DNA of 64,000 nt from Oceanicaulis sp. HTCC2633 (lineage in GTDB: Bacteria; Pseudomonadota; Alphaproteobacteria; Caulobacterales; Maricaulaceae). Below are positions 54,222 to 63,249 of this stretch, in pieces (position 1 is the stretch's first letter; each line of letters begins with the position of its first letter). The position numbers were made by a program, and so were the translations under genes. The notes beneath the pieces were generated by a model that was not told the origin of the DNA, searched no databases, and saw nothing but the letters and a program-made list of their open reading frames with translations. The DNA lies in contig NZ_CH672428.1 of the NCBI RefSeq assembly GCF_000152745.1, positions 1,443,251-1,507,250 on the forward strand, read 5' to 3'.

Positions 54222-54548
54222 ATGTCCAATACGGCGTTTGACTGCGTCGCCTGCGGAGCCTGCTGTTTCAGCAAGCATCCGCGTTATCTGGTCCTGCTGC
54301 CCGAAGATCGGGACCGCAAGCTGCCGCCTGAAAGCCTGTTTCAGGAGGGCGAGCGCAGCTTTGTGGATTTTTCCTGCGGGCATTGCACCCATCTCAAACT
54401 CGAGACCGGCCAGGCCATCTGCGCGGTCTATGAGGAGCGTCCCGAAGCCTGCCGCGCCTTCCGGGCGGGCAGCTTTGAATGCCAGCGCGCCATCCGCGCC
54501 AACGGCATTATGGGCGAGAAGGTGCGCCAGACCGAACAGGTGGCCTAG
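54222..54548 (+). CDS. YkgJ-family cysteine cluster protein
   Basis: 108 residues from ATG 54222; the frame is open upstream to a TTG at 54210. Cysteines in CVACGACC, CGHC-x3, CAVYEERPEACRAF and C in FECQ form the zinc- or iron-cluster-binding pattern of YkgJ/Flagellin N-methylase-like proteins. It is cytosolic and of unknown role. It converges with copy D of the exported family with eight bases between. Confidence 0.85.
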   Translation: MSNTAFDCVACGACCFSKHPRYLVLLPEDRDRKLPPESLFQEGERSFVDFSCGHCTHLKLETGQAICAVYEERPEACRAFRAGSFECQRAIRANGIMGEKVRQTEQVA

Positions 54549-54556
54549 CCGCTGGC

Positions 54557-54970
54557 CTACTCCACTCGTGTGGCGGAATCGAGCTCCAGCCCCTCGCCCG
54601 CGCCATGGCCCAGCCAGCACAGCTCGCCCGCATCCAGGGACTCGCCCACTGCATAGCCCGGCCAGTCGCCGCAAATATAAGTCAGCTCGCCCTGATCGCC
54701 GGTATAGGTGAAGGTTATCTCCCCCTCGCCCGTGCGCACCCAGTTGCCCCAGCCCACGCCCGAGGGCGGCCAGCTGATCCCGAAAATTTCGCTGGCAAGC
54801 GCCGCATCCAGATCCATCGAGCCATCGGAATGGATAGTCAGATAGCCATCCATTTCCGCTGAAATGCGAAACCGCCCTTCCGGGTCAGCCGCCAGCGCGC
54901 TGGCGCTCGCCCCGAAAGTGAGAATGCCCAGCGCCAGACCGACCGCTGCGGCTTTCAGGATTACTCTCAT
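54557..54970 (-). CDS. small exported two-cysteine protein, copy D
   Basis: 137 residues. A signal peptide ends at SALAAD; AGGGGGC precedes ATG 54970. The mature part carries EGRFRISAEMDG, ISWPPSG, EITFTYTGD and C-G-D-W-P-G-Y-A-V-G-E-x7-C-W. Only these two cysteines are present, so they probably form one disulfide. It diverges from the XRE-2TM gene. No function is known. Confidence 0.7.
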   Translation of the reverse strand: MRVILKAAAVGLALGILTFGASASALAADPEGRFRISAEMDGYLTIHSDGSMDLDAALASEIFGISWPPSGVGWGNWVRTGEGEITFTYTGDQGELTYICGDWPGYAVGESLDAGELCWLGHGAGEGLELDSATRVE

Positions 54971-55157
54971 GGCTGCCCCCCTTTGCCAGTTTCGCAGAGC
55001 CTGCGCGATGAGGGATGAAGGGGGCGTGAATGGGGGCCCGCCTTGTGCCTGCAGCCCGGCCTTGGCATCCTGCTGTCGCCTTCCTGTCGTGGGCGACAGG
55101 GCGCCGAAACGCTAGGTCATCCAGGCCTTTGGGCGAGAACAGACAGGACTGCCGACG

Positions 55158-55607
55158 ATGAATCACACTCACGGCCTGCGCGCGCTGCGCCTGGACAAGG
55201 GCTGGTCACAGGAACAACTCGCTGCGATCAGCGGGTTGAGTGAACGCACCATCCAGCGCGCCGAACGCGGGGATACGCCCAGCCTTGAGACCGTCGGGGC
55301 CCTGGCCGCCAGTTTTGACCTGTCCTCCGCCCAGATGCGCGACATCATCCAAGCGCCCCGGGAGGCCTCTCACATGACCGAAACCTCTTCATCCGCCTCA
55401 TCTACTCCCCTTGTGCTGACCGCCCCGCGCAAACGGGTCCTGCTCTGGTCCGCGATCTATGTGGGCGTGCTGACCTGGCTGGGCCTGATGGTCGCCTTCT
55501 TGGGCTGGGATCCCGAACTGATCGGCTTTGTCGCCCTGGTCGGCGGCGGCCTTCTTGTCCCCTTCGCCGCCATGCAACTCATGCAGACTGGCGACAGTGA
55601 CACCTAG
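55158..55607 (+). CDS. XRE-type HTH protein with two C-terminal membrane helices
   Basis: 149 residues. The HTH covers residues 5-58 (LRALRLDKGWSQEQLAAISGLSERTIQRAERG is the core region). A linker rich in serine is followed by two hydrophobic helices (VLLWSAIYVGVLTWLGLMVAF and LIGFVALVGGGLLVPFAAM), as in membrane-bound HTH proteins. The membrane anchoring suggests regulation by envelope state or simple binding near the membrane. It diverges from copy D of the exported family; the 187 bases between hold no clear motif. Confidence 0.8.
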   Translation: MNHTHGLRALRLDKGWSQEQLAAISGLSERTIQRAERGDTPSLETVGALAASFDLSSAQMRDIIQAPREASHMTETSSSASSTPLVLTAPRKRVLLWSAIYVGVLTWLGLMVAFLGWDPELIGFVALVGGGLLVPFAAMQLMQTGDSDT

Positions 55608-55682
55608 CGAAGGCGGGACAACCTGACGCCATGGATATGCGCTCGCGTCGAGGCTTTGGCGCGTGCAATGCAAAGAGCTCAC

Positions 55683-55714
55683 AAAAAAGGCCGGGCATCT
55701 GCCCGGCCTTTTCC
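55683..55714 (-). terminator. strong rho-independent terminator, thiC side, probably bidirectional
   Basis: An 11-bp stem pairs 55687-55697 with 55700-55710. On the minus strand it is followed by TTTTTT (A run at 55683-55688) and lies 26 bases after the thiC stop. On the plus strand TTTTCCC follows. Confidence 0.85.
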
Positions 55715-55735
55715 CTTCCAACAAACGCCAGCCCC

Positions 55736-57667
<1,932 letters not shown>

Positions 57668-58057
57668 CTAGAGATCCAGCAAGCCAAGTTCGGTGCGTCG
57701 CTTCTTCGTCAGCCCTTGCGCGGCAAGGGCATGCGAAGCGCGCAAATGGTCGGAGAGTTCCGCATCGGAGACGGCGGCGTCGGTCAGACGCTGGATCCAG
57801 GTCATCCCGCGACTGGCGAGATAGGGCGCGGGGCGACAGCCTTCGGCGTCGCGCAGCACTTCATAGACGATCTCGGAGCATTTGAAGGTGATGGCGAGCG
57901 CGGGCTCGTCGCTATCCTTGTCCGGCCATCCGCCTATGGCGAAGACCTTGCCGGCCTCAAGCCCGCCCACTTTCCAGACATGGGCGCCGCCCCATTGGAC
58001 CACATGGGCCGCATGGGGAAGAGACGAACAGAATTGGTTATACTCTTCGAGCGTCAT
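57668..58057 (-). CDS. MmcQ/YjbR-family protein, first gene of the thiC operon
   Basis: 129 residues from ATG 58057; the open frame continuing to 58330 runs through the riboswitch and is not coding. TLEEYNQFCSSLPHA, VWKVGGLEAGKVFAIGGW and FKCSEIVYEVLRDAEGCRPAPYLASRGMTWI show the YjbR double-wing fold (CyaY-like). These proteins are sometimes called DNA-binding, without firm evidence. Its translation should be under the TPP riboswitch, since GGAG sits at the 3' edge of the aptamer. A thiamine-linked role is inferred. Confidence 0.85.
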   Translation of the reverse strand: MTLEEYNQFCSSLPHAAHVVQWGGAHVWKVGGLEAGKVFAIGGWPDKDSDEPALAITFKCSEIVYEVLRDAEGCRPAPYLASRGMTWIQRLTDAAVSDAELSDHLRASHALAAQGLTKKRRTELGLLDL

Positions 58058-58066
58058 CGCGCTGCT

Positions 58067-58152
58067 CCATCCCGCCGCCGGCATGACCCGGATCCGGTCC
58101 TGAGGGTGACGTCTCAGCCCCGTACGACCACCGCACGGGACACCCCTTGGAA
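58067..58152 (-). promoter_or_regulatory. TPP (thiamine pyrophosphate) riboswitch
   Basis: Read on the minus strand the aptamer begins CCAAGGGGTGTCC, has GGGGCTGAGACGTCACCC (the conserved CTGAGA with its ACCC) then GGACCGGATCCGGGTCATGCC and ends GGCGGCGGGATGG, in the order known from THI elements (CTGAGA, ACCC, CTGATC-like, GGGTAATACC-like, GGGA). P1 pairs the first and last parts. The ribosome site GGAG of the mmcQ gene is at its 3' edge, so control is probably by blocking translation. Confidence 0.92.
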
Positions 58153-58249
58153 CTGACGCCACACTGAAGACGACCGGCGCGCTTGGCAAGGGCTTGCGTT
58201 CAGGCGGGGCTGGGCAATGGGAGCGGGCTCGGCTATATTCAGCGCAGAT

Positions 58250-58322
58250 AAAAAAGACCCGCCCGGGGGGCCGGAGCGGGTCTGAAGTCCAAAGCCAGGC
58301 CGACGGGAGCAATCTCGTCGGC
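58250..58322 (-). terminator. tandem hairpins ending the R-body operon
   Basis: On the minus strand a first hairpin pairs 58316-58322 with 58299-58305, and a second pairs AGACCCGC (58276-58283 on the other strand) with GCGGGTCT around a GC-rich loop, followed by TTTTTT (A run 58250-58255). The second has the full rho-independent form. They lie 12-80 bases past the last Reb gene. Confidence 0.75.
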
Positions 58323-58333
58323 TTTTTCACGTC

Positions 58334-58624
58334 TTAGGTGGACGAGAAGTTGGCCGAGATCATCCGGGCGACGGCGATGGCGTCGGAGATGGTGTCCACA
58401 GAATAGATCTGCATCACGCCCTGGGTGGAGGCGGCCTGCGCATTGGTGAAGGCGTGCGACTGTGCGTTCACCGCGTTCTCGAACATCAGGCCGTGCGAGT
58501 GCGCCAGCGCCTGATAGACGTTGCCCATGGCCATGGCCGGGGCTTCGCCGACCACCTTGACGTTGGACTGGGTCACGGCGTCGGTGACCTGGGAATTCAC
58601 TTGCTCGTTAGCTTGCGTCGTCAT
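58334..58624 (-). CDS. RebB-family R-body structural protein
   Basis: 96 residues. VNSQVTDAVTQSNVKVVGEA, PAMAMGNVYQALAHSHG, NAVNAQSHAF, NAQAASTQGVMQIYSVDT are the conserved blocks of RebB ('killing trait' family, PF11747). RebB-type subunits polymerise into R-bodies, long protein ribbons that unroll at low pH, known from Caedibacter, Azorhizobium and Pseudomonas. It is the last gene of a six-gene minus-strand operon (61132 to 58334). A GGACAG ribosome site precedes the start. Confidence 0.9.
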   Translation of the reverse strand: MTTQANEQVNSQVTDAVTQSNVKVVGEAPAMAMGNVYQALAHSHGLMFENAVNAQSHAFTNAQAASTQGVMQIYSVDTISDAIAVARMISANFSST

Positions 58625-58725
58625 GTTCTGTCCTCATTGGTTTTCGTGGTGAAGGGCAGACCCGAGGCCCTGTGAGCCGGATCCGCCGGGTTTTCTGGGG
58701 CGCTGACGCCTTCAGAAACTTGGGA

Positions 58726-58980
58726 TCAGTCCTGCTGGACGTTGACCGACGGGCCGCCGATCGGATTCCAGATGCTTTCCGCGCTGCGGCCCAGCGTCAG
58801 GATGTAGGCGACGCAGGTCGCCGTGGTGGCCGCTGCGGTCTGGTTGTTGAGAAGCTGGGACTGGACATTGCCTTCAAACAGCTTGGCCAGAGAGCTGGCG
58901 CTGGCGTTGGTGGCGATGTTCTCATTGCTGACAACCGACAGCTCGTCGATGGTCAGGGTAATCTGCTTGTCGTCACTCAT
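58726..58980 (-). CDS. small hypothetical protein of the R-body operon
   Basis: 84 residues with AAAGGAGA before ATG 58980. The mix of short polar residues and SLAKLFEGNVQSQLLNNQTAAATTATCVAYILTLG recalls Reb proteins in composition (A, T, N, Q rich, one helix pair) but the RebB blocks are not present. It may be a divergent Reb subunit or an assembly factor. Spacing to its neighbours is short: 12 bases after the proline-rich protein gene, 101 bases before rebB. Confidence 0.55.
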   Translation of the reverse strand: MSDDKQITLTIDELSVVSNENIATNASASSLAKLFEGNVQSQLLNNQTAAATTATCVAYILTLGRSAESIWNPIGGPSVNVQQD

Positions 58981-58992
58981 GGTGGGTCTCCT

Positions 58993-59391
58993 TTAGCGTT
59001 GGAAGGCGTTCAGTTTCCGGGCGATGCGGGCCTGGATCATCGCGGTGCGACGGGCGATGGCGGCGGACTGCTCCTGCTGGCGGGCCTGGGTCGCCCGTTC
59101 GAGCTGCTGGCGGATCTCCGCCTCGTTCTGAGACGTTGACGGCCTTGCTCCGCCCGGCCCCGACTGCGCCCCCAGACCGGGAATGGGCGGCAGGTCGATC
59201 GGCGTGTCCGGTATGGGCGTTTGCGGAATGGAGGGATCCGGGATCGACGGGTCGGGTATGGGCGGGTCCGGGATCGGAGGACTGGGCACGTCCGCCTCCG
59301 CCTGCATCTGCGCCCAGATCTGGTTCAGCACCTCGTTGAGCGGGGCGATCTGGCGGGCGACTTCCCGGGCGATCCTGTCTTCAAGGGTCAT
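58993..59391 (-). CDS. R-body operon protein with proline-rich pentapeptide repeats
   Basis: 132 residues. An N-terminal helix (IAREVARQIAPLNEVLNQIWAQM) is followed by about six repeats of the form I-P-D-[PT]-[SPI] between residues 38 and 70, then a helical C-terminal part rich in Q, R and A (QQLERATQARQQEQSAAIARR). The N- and C-terminal helices could be coiled coils and the repeats a stiff linker. I know no family. GGAGG precedes ATG. Its place in the operon suggests a role in assembly or tethering of R-bodies. Confidence 0.6.
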   Translation of the reverse strand: MTLEDRIAREVARQIAPLNEVLNQIWAQMQAEADVPSPPIPDPPIPDPSIPDPSIPQTPIPDTPIDLPPIPGLGAQSGPGGARPSTSQNEAEIRQQLERATQARQQEQSAAIARRTAMIQARIARKLNAFQR

Positions 59392-59421
59392 GTCTGCCTC
59401 CTGCCTGGCCGCACACCGGCG

Positions 59422-60300
59422 CTAGGCGTCTTCCGGTTCCAGGAAGGCGCCGACCATGCCTGCGGCGCCGCGGCACAAACCGCCCAGCGTGGACAGTCCG
59501 ATGCCCCAGTACTTCATGGCGTTATTGTTATCGTGCAGGCCTTTGGCCCCGAGGATCCCGCCCCCCAGAGTGGCCAGCGCCCCGACAATCTGAAGCCCGC
59601 CGATGATCCAGGTCTTGCCCAGTTCGGTCACCCGCAACGCCTCCCCGACCGAAAGCCGGGTCGGAGCGGCGACCATCAGGTTCGCCGCGATCGCCGCCAC
59701 AAGATCCGAAGTCTCGCCTTCAAGCCGCTGCATCAGGTCCGCGATTTCCGAGTTGGATAATGTGCTGAACGCCACCGTGCTGGACTGGGTCGTGTACTCA
59801 TAATCGCCGAGCACATTGGCCTGCAGCGTCATCGTCGTGGACAGGATGTCCTGCGTCGGCGGCATGATCTGCAGGATGCCGTTGTGATCCCCCTGGGAGA
59901 TGTCGCTCACCGTGGCGTAGGGGGCGATCGTCAGGATCAGGGTCACCTGCCCCGCTGTTGCGGTCTGGGCGCAGCTGATCAGCACCAGGCCGCGCTCATT
60001 GGCGCCGCCTTCAATCAGAAGGCTGGCATAGCTTGACAGATCCGGGACGAAGACCGGCCGCATCAGCGGACTCATCTGGCAGCCGGCCAGCGTGATCTGA
60101 ACCACGCCATTGCCATCGCTCTCGGCCGTCCTCGCTCCATAGTGAAGGCGCGGCGCGCCCTGCGCGGTATAGCTCTCCCCCACGGCCTGGACATAGGCCA
60201 GCGATGAGGCCTCAGCGATCGTCTTCAGCCCCGGCGCAAACACCGGCTTGGCGAAGGTCGACCCCGAGGTGGTCAGCGAATTCTGGGCAGTGCACGACAT
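59422..60300 (-). CDS. hypothetical protein of the R-body operon with C-terminal membrane helices
   Basis: 292 residues from ATG 60300, preceded by GGAAAGGGAA; the longer frame upstream is arginine-rich and non-coding. The first 200 residues are beta-rich, without signal peptide. The end has two hydrophobic helices (WIIGGLQIVGALATLGGGILG and YWGIGLSTLGGLCRGAAGMVGAFL). The hydrophobic, glycine-rich hairpin resembles the membrane-active ends of some toxins, which is only a suggestion. No family recognised. It lies 30 bases before the proline-repeat gene. Confidence 0.55.
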   Translation of the reverse strand: MSCTAQNSLTTSGSTFAKPVFAPGLKTIAEASSLAYVQAVGESYTAQGAPRLHYGARTAESDGNGVVQITLAGCQMSPLMRPVFVPDLSSYASLLIEGGANERGLVLISCAQTATAGQVTLILTIAPYATVSDISQGDHNGILQIMPPTQDILSTTMTLQANVLGDYEYTTQSSTVAFSTLSNSEIADLMQRLEGETSDLVAAIAANLMVAAPTRLSVGEALRVTELGKTWIIGGLQIVGALATLGGGILGAKGLHDNNNAMKYWGIGLSTLGGLCRGAAGMVGAFLEPEDA

Positions 60301-60380
60301 GGGGGTTCCCTTTCCGGATGGGTTGGATCGGTTCTGGGCGAGGCCGCGCGCGGGCGTCCTGCGACGGGGCGGGGCGCGTC

Positions 60381-60890
60381 TCATCCCGAAAAGTCGGTCT
60401 TGATGGTGCTGGCGGTGCTGGTCACCGAGCCTGAGAAGGTGATCAGCGAGCTTTGCCAGGTCGCCAGCTCCTGCAGCGCCTTCTTGCCGGTGTCCTGCGT
60501 GGCCGGATCGAGCAGCAGCGCCATGGCCTGACCGGAAGCGGCGAGCACCAGTTGCTCGGAGCCCTGCATGTAGCCGCGCAGATCCTCGAGCATCATGACC
60601 GCCGCCTGATCGGCGAGCGGGCTTTCCAGTGCGCCCAGCACTTCGCCCGTCTGCGCCGTGAGCTGCGCCTGATTGAAGCTCGCCGCCTTCTGAATATCGG
60701 TTGTGGCGGTTGGCAGACTAGCGCTCTCCAGAGCGTCCCTTTCGGCGGAGACCGCATCGTCCGCGAGCGTCTGGCCATCGCGGGCAGCGTCCTTCAGGGC
60801 GGCGTCTTCAGCCGCCTGAGCCGCTGAGGGACCGGGTTTGTCCGCCTTCAACCGGGACCGCGGCGTTCGGGGAGTGGGTTGTCTGGCCAT
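60381..60890 (-). CDS. hypothetical helical protein of the R-body operon
   Basis: 169 residues. A basic N-terminus (RQPTPRTPRSRLKADKPG) is followed by alpha-helical, A, Q and D rich sequence (FNQAQLTAQTGEVLGALESPLAD, YMQGSEQLVLAASGQAMALLLD). It ends with a short S/T-rich tail. CCGGAGA lies before the start. The alanine-rich, small-residue character is shared with the Reb proteins, but the RebB blocks are absent. It begins 17 bases after the first Reb gene. Confidence 0.55.
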   Translation of the reverse strand: MARQPTPRTPRSRLKADKPGPSAAQAAEDAALKDAARDGQTLADDAVSAERDALESASLPTATTDIQKAASFNQAQLTAQTGEVLGALESPLADQAAVMMLEDLRGYMQGSEQLVLAASGQAMALLLDPATQDTGKKALQELATWQSSLITFSGSVTSTASTIKTDFSG

Positions 60891-60907
60891 GTCATGCGTC
60901 TCCGGGC

Positions 60908-61132
60908 CTAGCCGCCGTTAATCTTGGCGATCGCCTGAGCGACGATCGACGGATTGAGCTGATTGAGGTTCTGCTGGTTGGAGACCGAGTTCGACAGCGC
61001 CAGGCCATTGGCGTTCGCCAGACTCTGATACAGCGCGCCAATCGCGACAGCTGGCGCTTCGGCCAACACGCCGACCGCGGTTTGCGACACCGCATCGGTG
61101 ATTTTCCCGTTGACCTCTTCGTTCGTCGCCAT
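60908..61132 (-). CDS. second RebB-family protein, first gene of the operon
   Basis: 74 residues with a strong AGGAGG ribosome site before ATG 61132. VNGKITDAVSQTAVGVLAEAPAVAIGALYQSLANANGLALSNSVSNQ, cited here as blocks ITDAVSQ, EAPAVAIGALYQSLA and NANGLALSNSV, lines up with the RebB at 58334. It lacks the C-terminal AQAASTQGV-IYSVDT block, so it is a shorter variant. It is the likely promoter-proximal gene. Confidence 0.82.
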   Translation of the reverse strand: MATNEEVNGKITDAVSQTAVGVLAEAPAVAIGALYQSLANANGLALSNSVSNQQNLNQLNPSIVAQAIAKINGG

Positions 61133-61178
61133 GTTTCGCCTCCTGGGTACCAGTTAACTAAAAACAACCAGCACGAGA

Positions 61179-61192
61179 GTCGCCATGGCGAC
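61179..61192. promoter_or_regulatory. 14-bp perfect palindrome between the Reb operon and its divergent regulator
   Basis: GTCGCCATGGCGAC reads the same on both strands. It lies 47 bases upstream of the first Reb gene start and about 100 bases before the HTH gene start. It stands in the only region where the operon promoter can be, so it is a good operator candidate. Confidence 0.5.
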
Positions 61193-61293
61193 AATGTCCC
61201 TTGCGTTGCAGATTGACTTCGCGCTTAAATTGAAGCCGAACAAAGATGGAACCGCACTCTCGCGGAGAGCTTCAAGCCCAGAGGAGAGACAGG

Positions 61294-61806
61294 GTGACTT
61301 CTTACTGCCTTCCAGACAGCCAGGGCGACACCTTGGCCAATCCAATAGAAACCACTGATAAACCATACACATTGATAGCGCCCCGATTGAGCGCGACTCA
61401 GGACCCCACCCTGATCCAGTTCATCGAGACGCATTTTGACGCGCTTTGCCCGCACCTGAACTGGTTCACCGTAGAGTTGTTTTTTCAATGTGGCGTCGCC
61501 CGCGGCCTGGCCTATCTTGATCGGCACGCTTCGCGCCGGATCAGTACGCAGAAGATCCTTGAAGACATTCCCGGATCTGCGCGTTTCACCTCGGTCGTCA
61601 TGAACAACGCCGGTCAGACCGGATATGTGGAGATCCAGTCAAAGTCAGGATTTATCGAAAACATTCGACGATTTATCGCCGTCGAGGCGCTCAGCGCCGG
61701 CGCCTCGACGGCCGAGGTCGCCCATTTGTGCGGGATCAGCCTGCGCACGGTTCAGAGGTTGCAAAGGGTCAGCGCTCAGTCGCGCAGCCCTGAACCCGCA
61801 CCCTGA
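61294..61806 (+). CDS. HTH transcriptional regulator divergent from the R-body operon
   Basis: 170 residues from GTG 61294, chosen because GAGGAG lies seven bases upstream; an ATG at 61246 would add 16 residues with no ribosome site. The first 120 residues (FIETHFDALCPHLNWFTVELFF, GLAYLDRHASRRISTQKIL) match no family I know. The C-terminal ALSAGASTAEVAHLCGISLRTVQRLQR is a helix-turn-helix, possibly of the resolvase/Xre-like type. It is a plausible regulator of Reb expression, as RebR is in Azorhizobium, but homology to RebR is not shown. Confidence 0.7.
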   Translation: MTSYCLPDSQGDTLANPIETTDKPYTLIAPRLSATQDPTLIQFIETHFDALCPHLNWFTVELFFQCGVARGLAYLDRHASRRISTQKILEDIPGSARFTSVVMNNAGQTGYVEIQSKSGFIENIRRFIAVEALSAGASTAEVAHLCGISLRTVQRLQRVSAQSRSPEPAP

Positions 61807-61823
61807 ACACATCCAGACACGAC

Positions 61824-61851
61824 AACGCCGACGCCTTCCGGCGCCGGCGTT
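61824..61851. terminator. terminator-like hairpin between the HTH gene and the dipeptidase
   Basis: A 12-bp stem with one mismatch pairs 61824-61835 with 61840-61851 around TTCC. It lies between converging genes, 17 bases after the regulator's stop and 25 bases past the dipeptidase's stop. There is no clear T run. Confidence 0.55.
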
Positions 61852-61876
61852 GAAGACCGAACGTCACTCCAGCGGA

Positions 61877-63151
61877 CTATCGCGCCGCCGCTTCCACTTC
61901 GCGCATGACCCGAAGCAGATTGCCGCCCCAGATCTTGGCGATATCGCTTTCGGAATAGCCGCGACGGATCAGCTCCGCCGTCACCGCCGGCGTGGTGCTG
62001 GCGTCATCCCAGCCGCCAACGCCTCCGCCTCCGTCAAAGTCGGATGCGATACCCACATGATCGATGCCGGCCACCTGAACGGCGTGATCGATATGGTCCG
62101 CAAGGGTGGAGATCGTAATGTCGTTCATCGACGCCCGCAGCGCTCTCAAACGCGCCTGATACGCGTCGCGTTCACTGTCGCTCGCCTGGGCGAAAGCCTG
62201 TCGGCTGGTGAAGCCCATTTCCTCGGCGAGGGCGCGCTCGGCCTCGGCCAGCTCGGGATCCACCTCGCCGATATACCGACGGAAGGCGACCATCTGGGCG
62301 ACGCCCCCATTGTCGCGAATGGCGCGTAATTGCTCGTCATCGAGATTGCGCGGATGATCATAAACGCCGCGCGCGCCCGAATGGCTGGCGAGCACCGGCG
62401 CCCGGCTCAACGCAATCGCTTCGAGCATGGTGCGCTTGCCGACATGCGAAACGTCGACCATGACGCCATGGTCGTTCAGCTCACGCACAAGACCCAGTCC
62501 CAGCTCGGTCAGCCCCGGATCCTCGGCAGGGTCACCCTGGGCGAGATTGGGGTTGGAGCTGCCGCCGAACTGGTTGTTGCCGAAATGGGTGATGGAGACA
62601 TAGCGCACGCCGCGCTCCGCCCACATCGCCACATTGGACAGATCCTCGCCCAGCGGCCAGGAATTCTCCATGCCGATGAGCGCGACAAGGCGACCGGACT
62701 CATGGATCGCCTCGACCTCGTCCGCGGTGGTCGCCAGGGCGATCTGATCGGGATAGCCGCGGATCATCCGCATGATGGCCTGGTATTTCTCCTCGGCCTG
62801 CCCCGCAGCGTCCTCATACCCGATCGGGCTGATCGTGCCCTGGCCGACATAGACGATGAAGAAGGCGGCATCGAGCCCGCCATCGCGCATCTTCGGAAGG
62901 TCGACCTGAGCGCGGGTGAAGCCGCCCGGATCGAGCGCCGCCGTGGCGTAGCCCTGCCCGATGTCCACATGGGTGTCCATGGTCAGAACCCGGTCGTGCA
63001 GCGACCGATCGGTGGCGCCCAGCGCCTCCGCGCCGCGCAGAGCGTCACGGCCCTCCTCAGCAAAAGGGGCGTACCCCGCCTCTTCGGAATAATCCACGCT
63101 CACGCATCCTGTGAGCGCCAGCGCCGCAGCGCCCGCGAGCCAAGCCTTCAT
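61877..63151 (-). CDS. membrane dipeptidase (M19 family) lipoprotein
   Basis: 424 residues. The lipoprotein signal ends at ALTGC. MDTHVDIGQG gives the H-x-D metal ligands, then MIGMENSWPLG (glutamate ligand region), YVSITHFGNN, MVDVSHVGKRTMLEA and ASHSGARGVYDHPRNLDDEQL, the two later histidine sites; HVGIASDFDGGGG is near the end. This is the complete renal-dipeptidase set. It hydrolyses dipeptides, including D-residue ones, in the periplasm. Confidence 0.93.
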   Translation of the reverse strand: MKAWLAGAAALALTGCVSVDYSEEAGYAPFAEEGRDALRGAEALGATDRSLHDRVLTMDTHVDIGQGYATAALDPGGFTRAQVDLPKMRDGGLDAAFFIVYVGQGTISPIGYEDAAGQAEEKYQAIMRMIRGYPDQIALATTADEVEAIHESGRLVALIGMENSWPLGEDLSNVAMWAERGVRYVSITHFGNNQFGGSSNPNLAQGDPAEDPGLTELGLGLVRELNDHGVMVDVSHVGKRTMLEAIALSRAPVLASHSGARGVYDHPRNLDDEQLRAIRDNGGVAQMVAFRRYIGEVDPELAEAERALAEEMGFTSRQAFAQASDSERDAYQARLRALRASMNDITISTLADHIDHAVQVAGIDHVGIASDFDGGGGVGGWDDASTTPAVTAELIRRGYSESDIAKIWGGNLLRVMREVEAAAR

Positions 63152-63249
63152 CGCCCTCTCCCCTGTTCTTATCTAGGACGATGAAGGCTAGTCCCCGAAC
63201 GGGGAGAGGAGCAAGGCCGGGACGCCGCGGCGCATAAAGACATTCGCGA

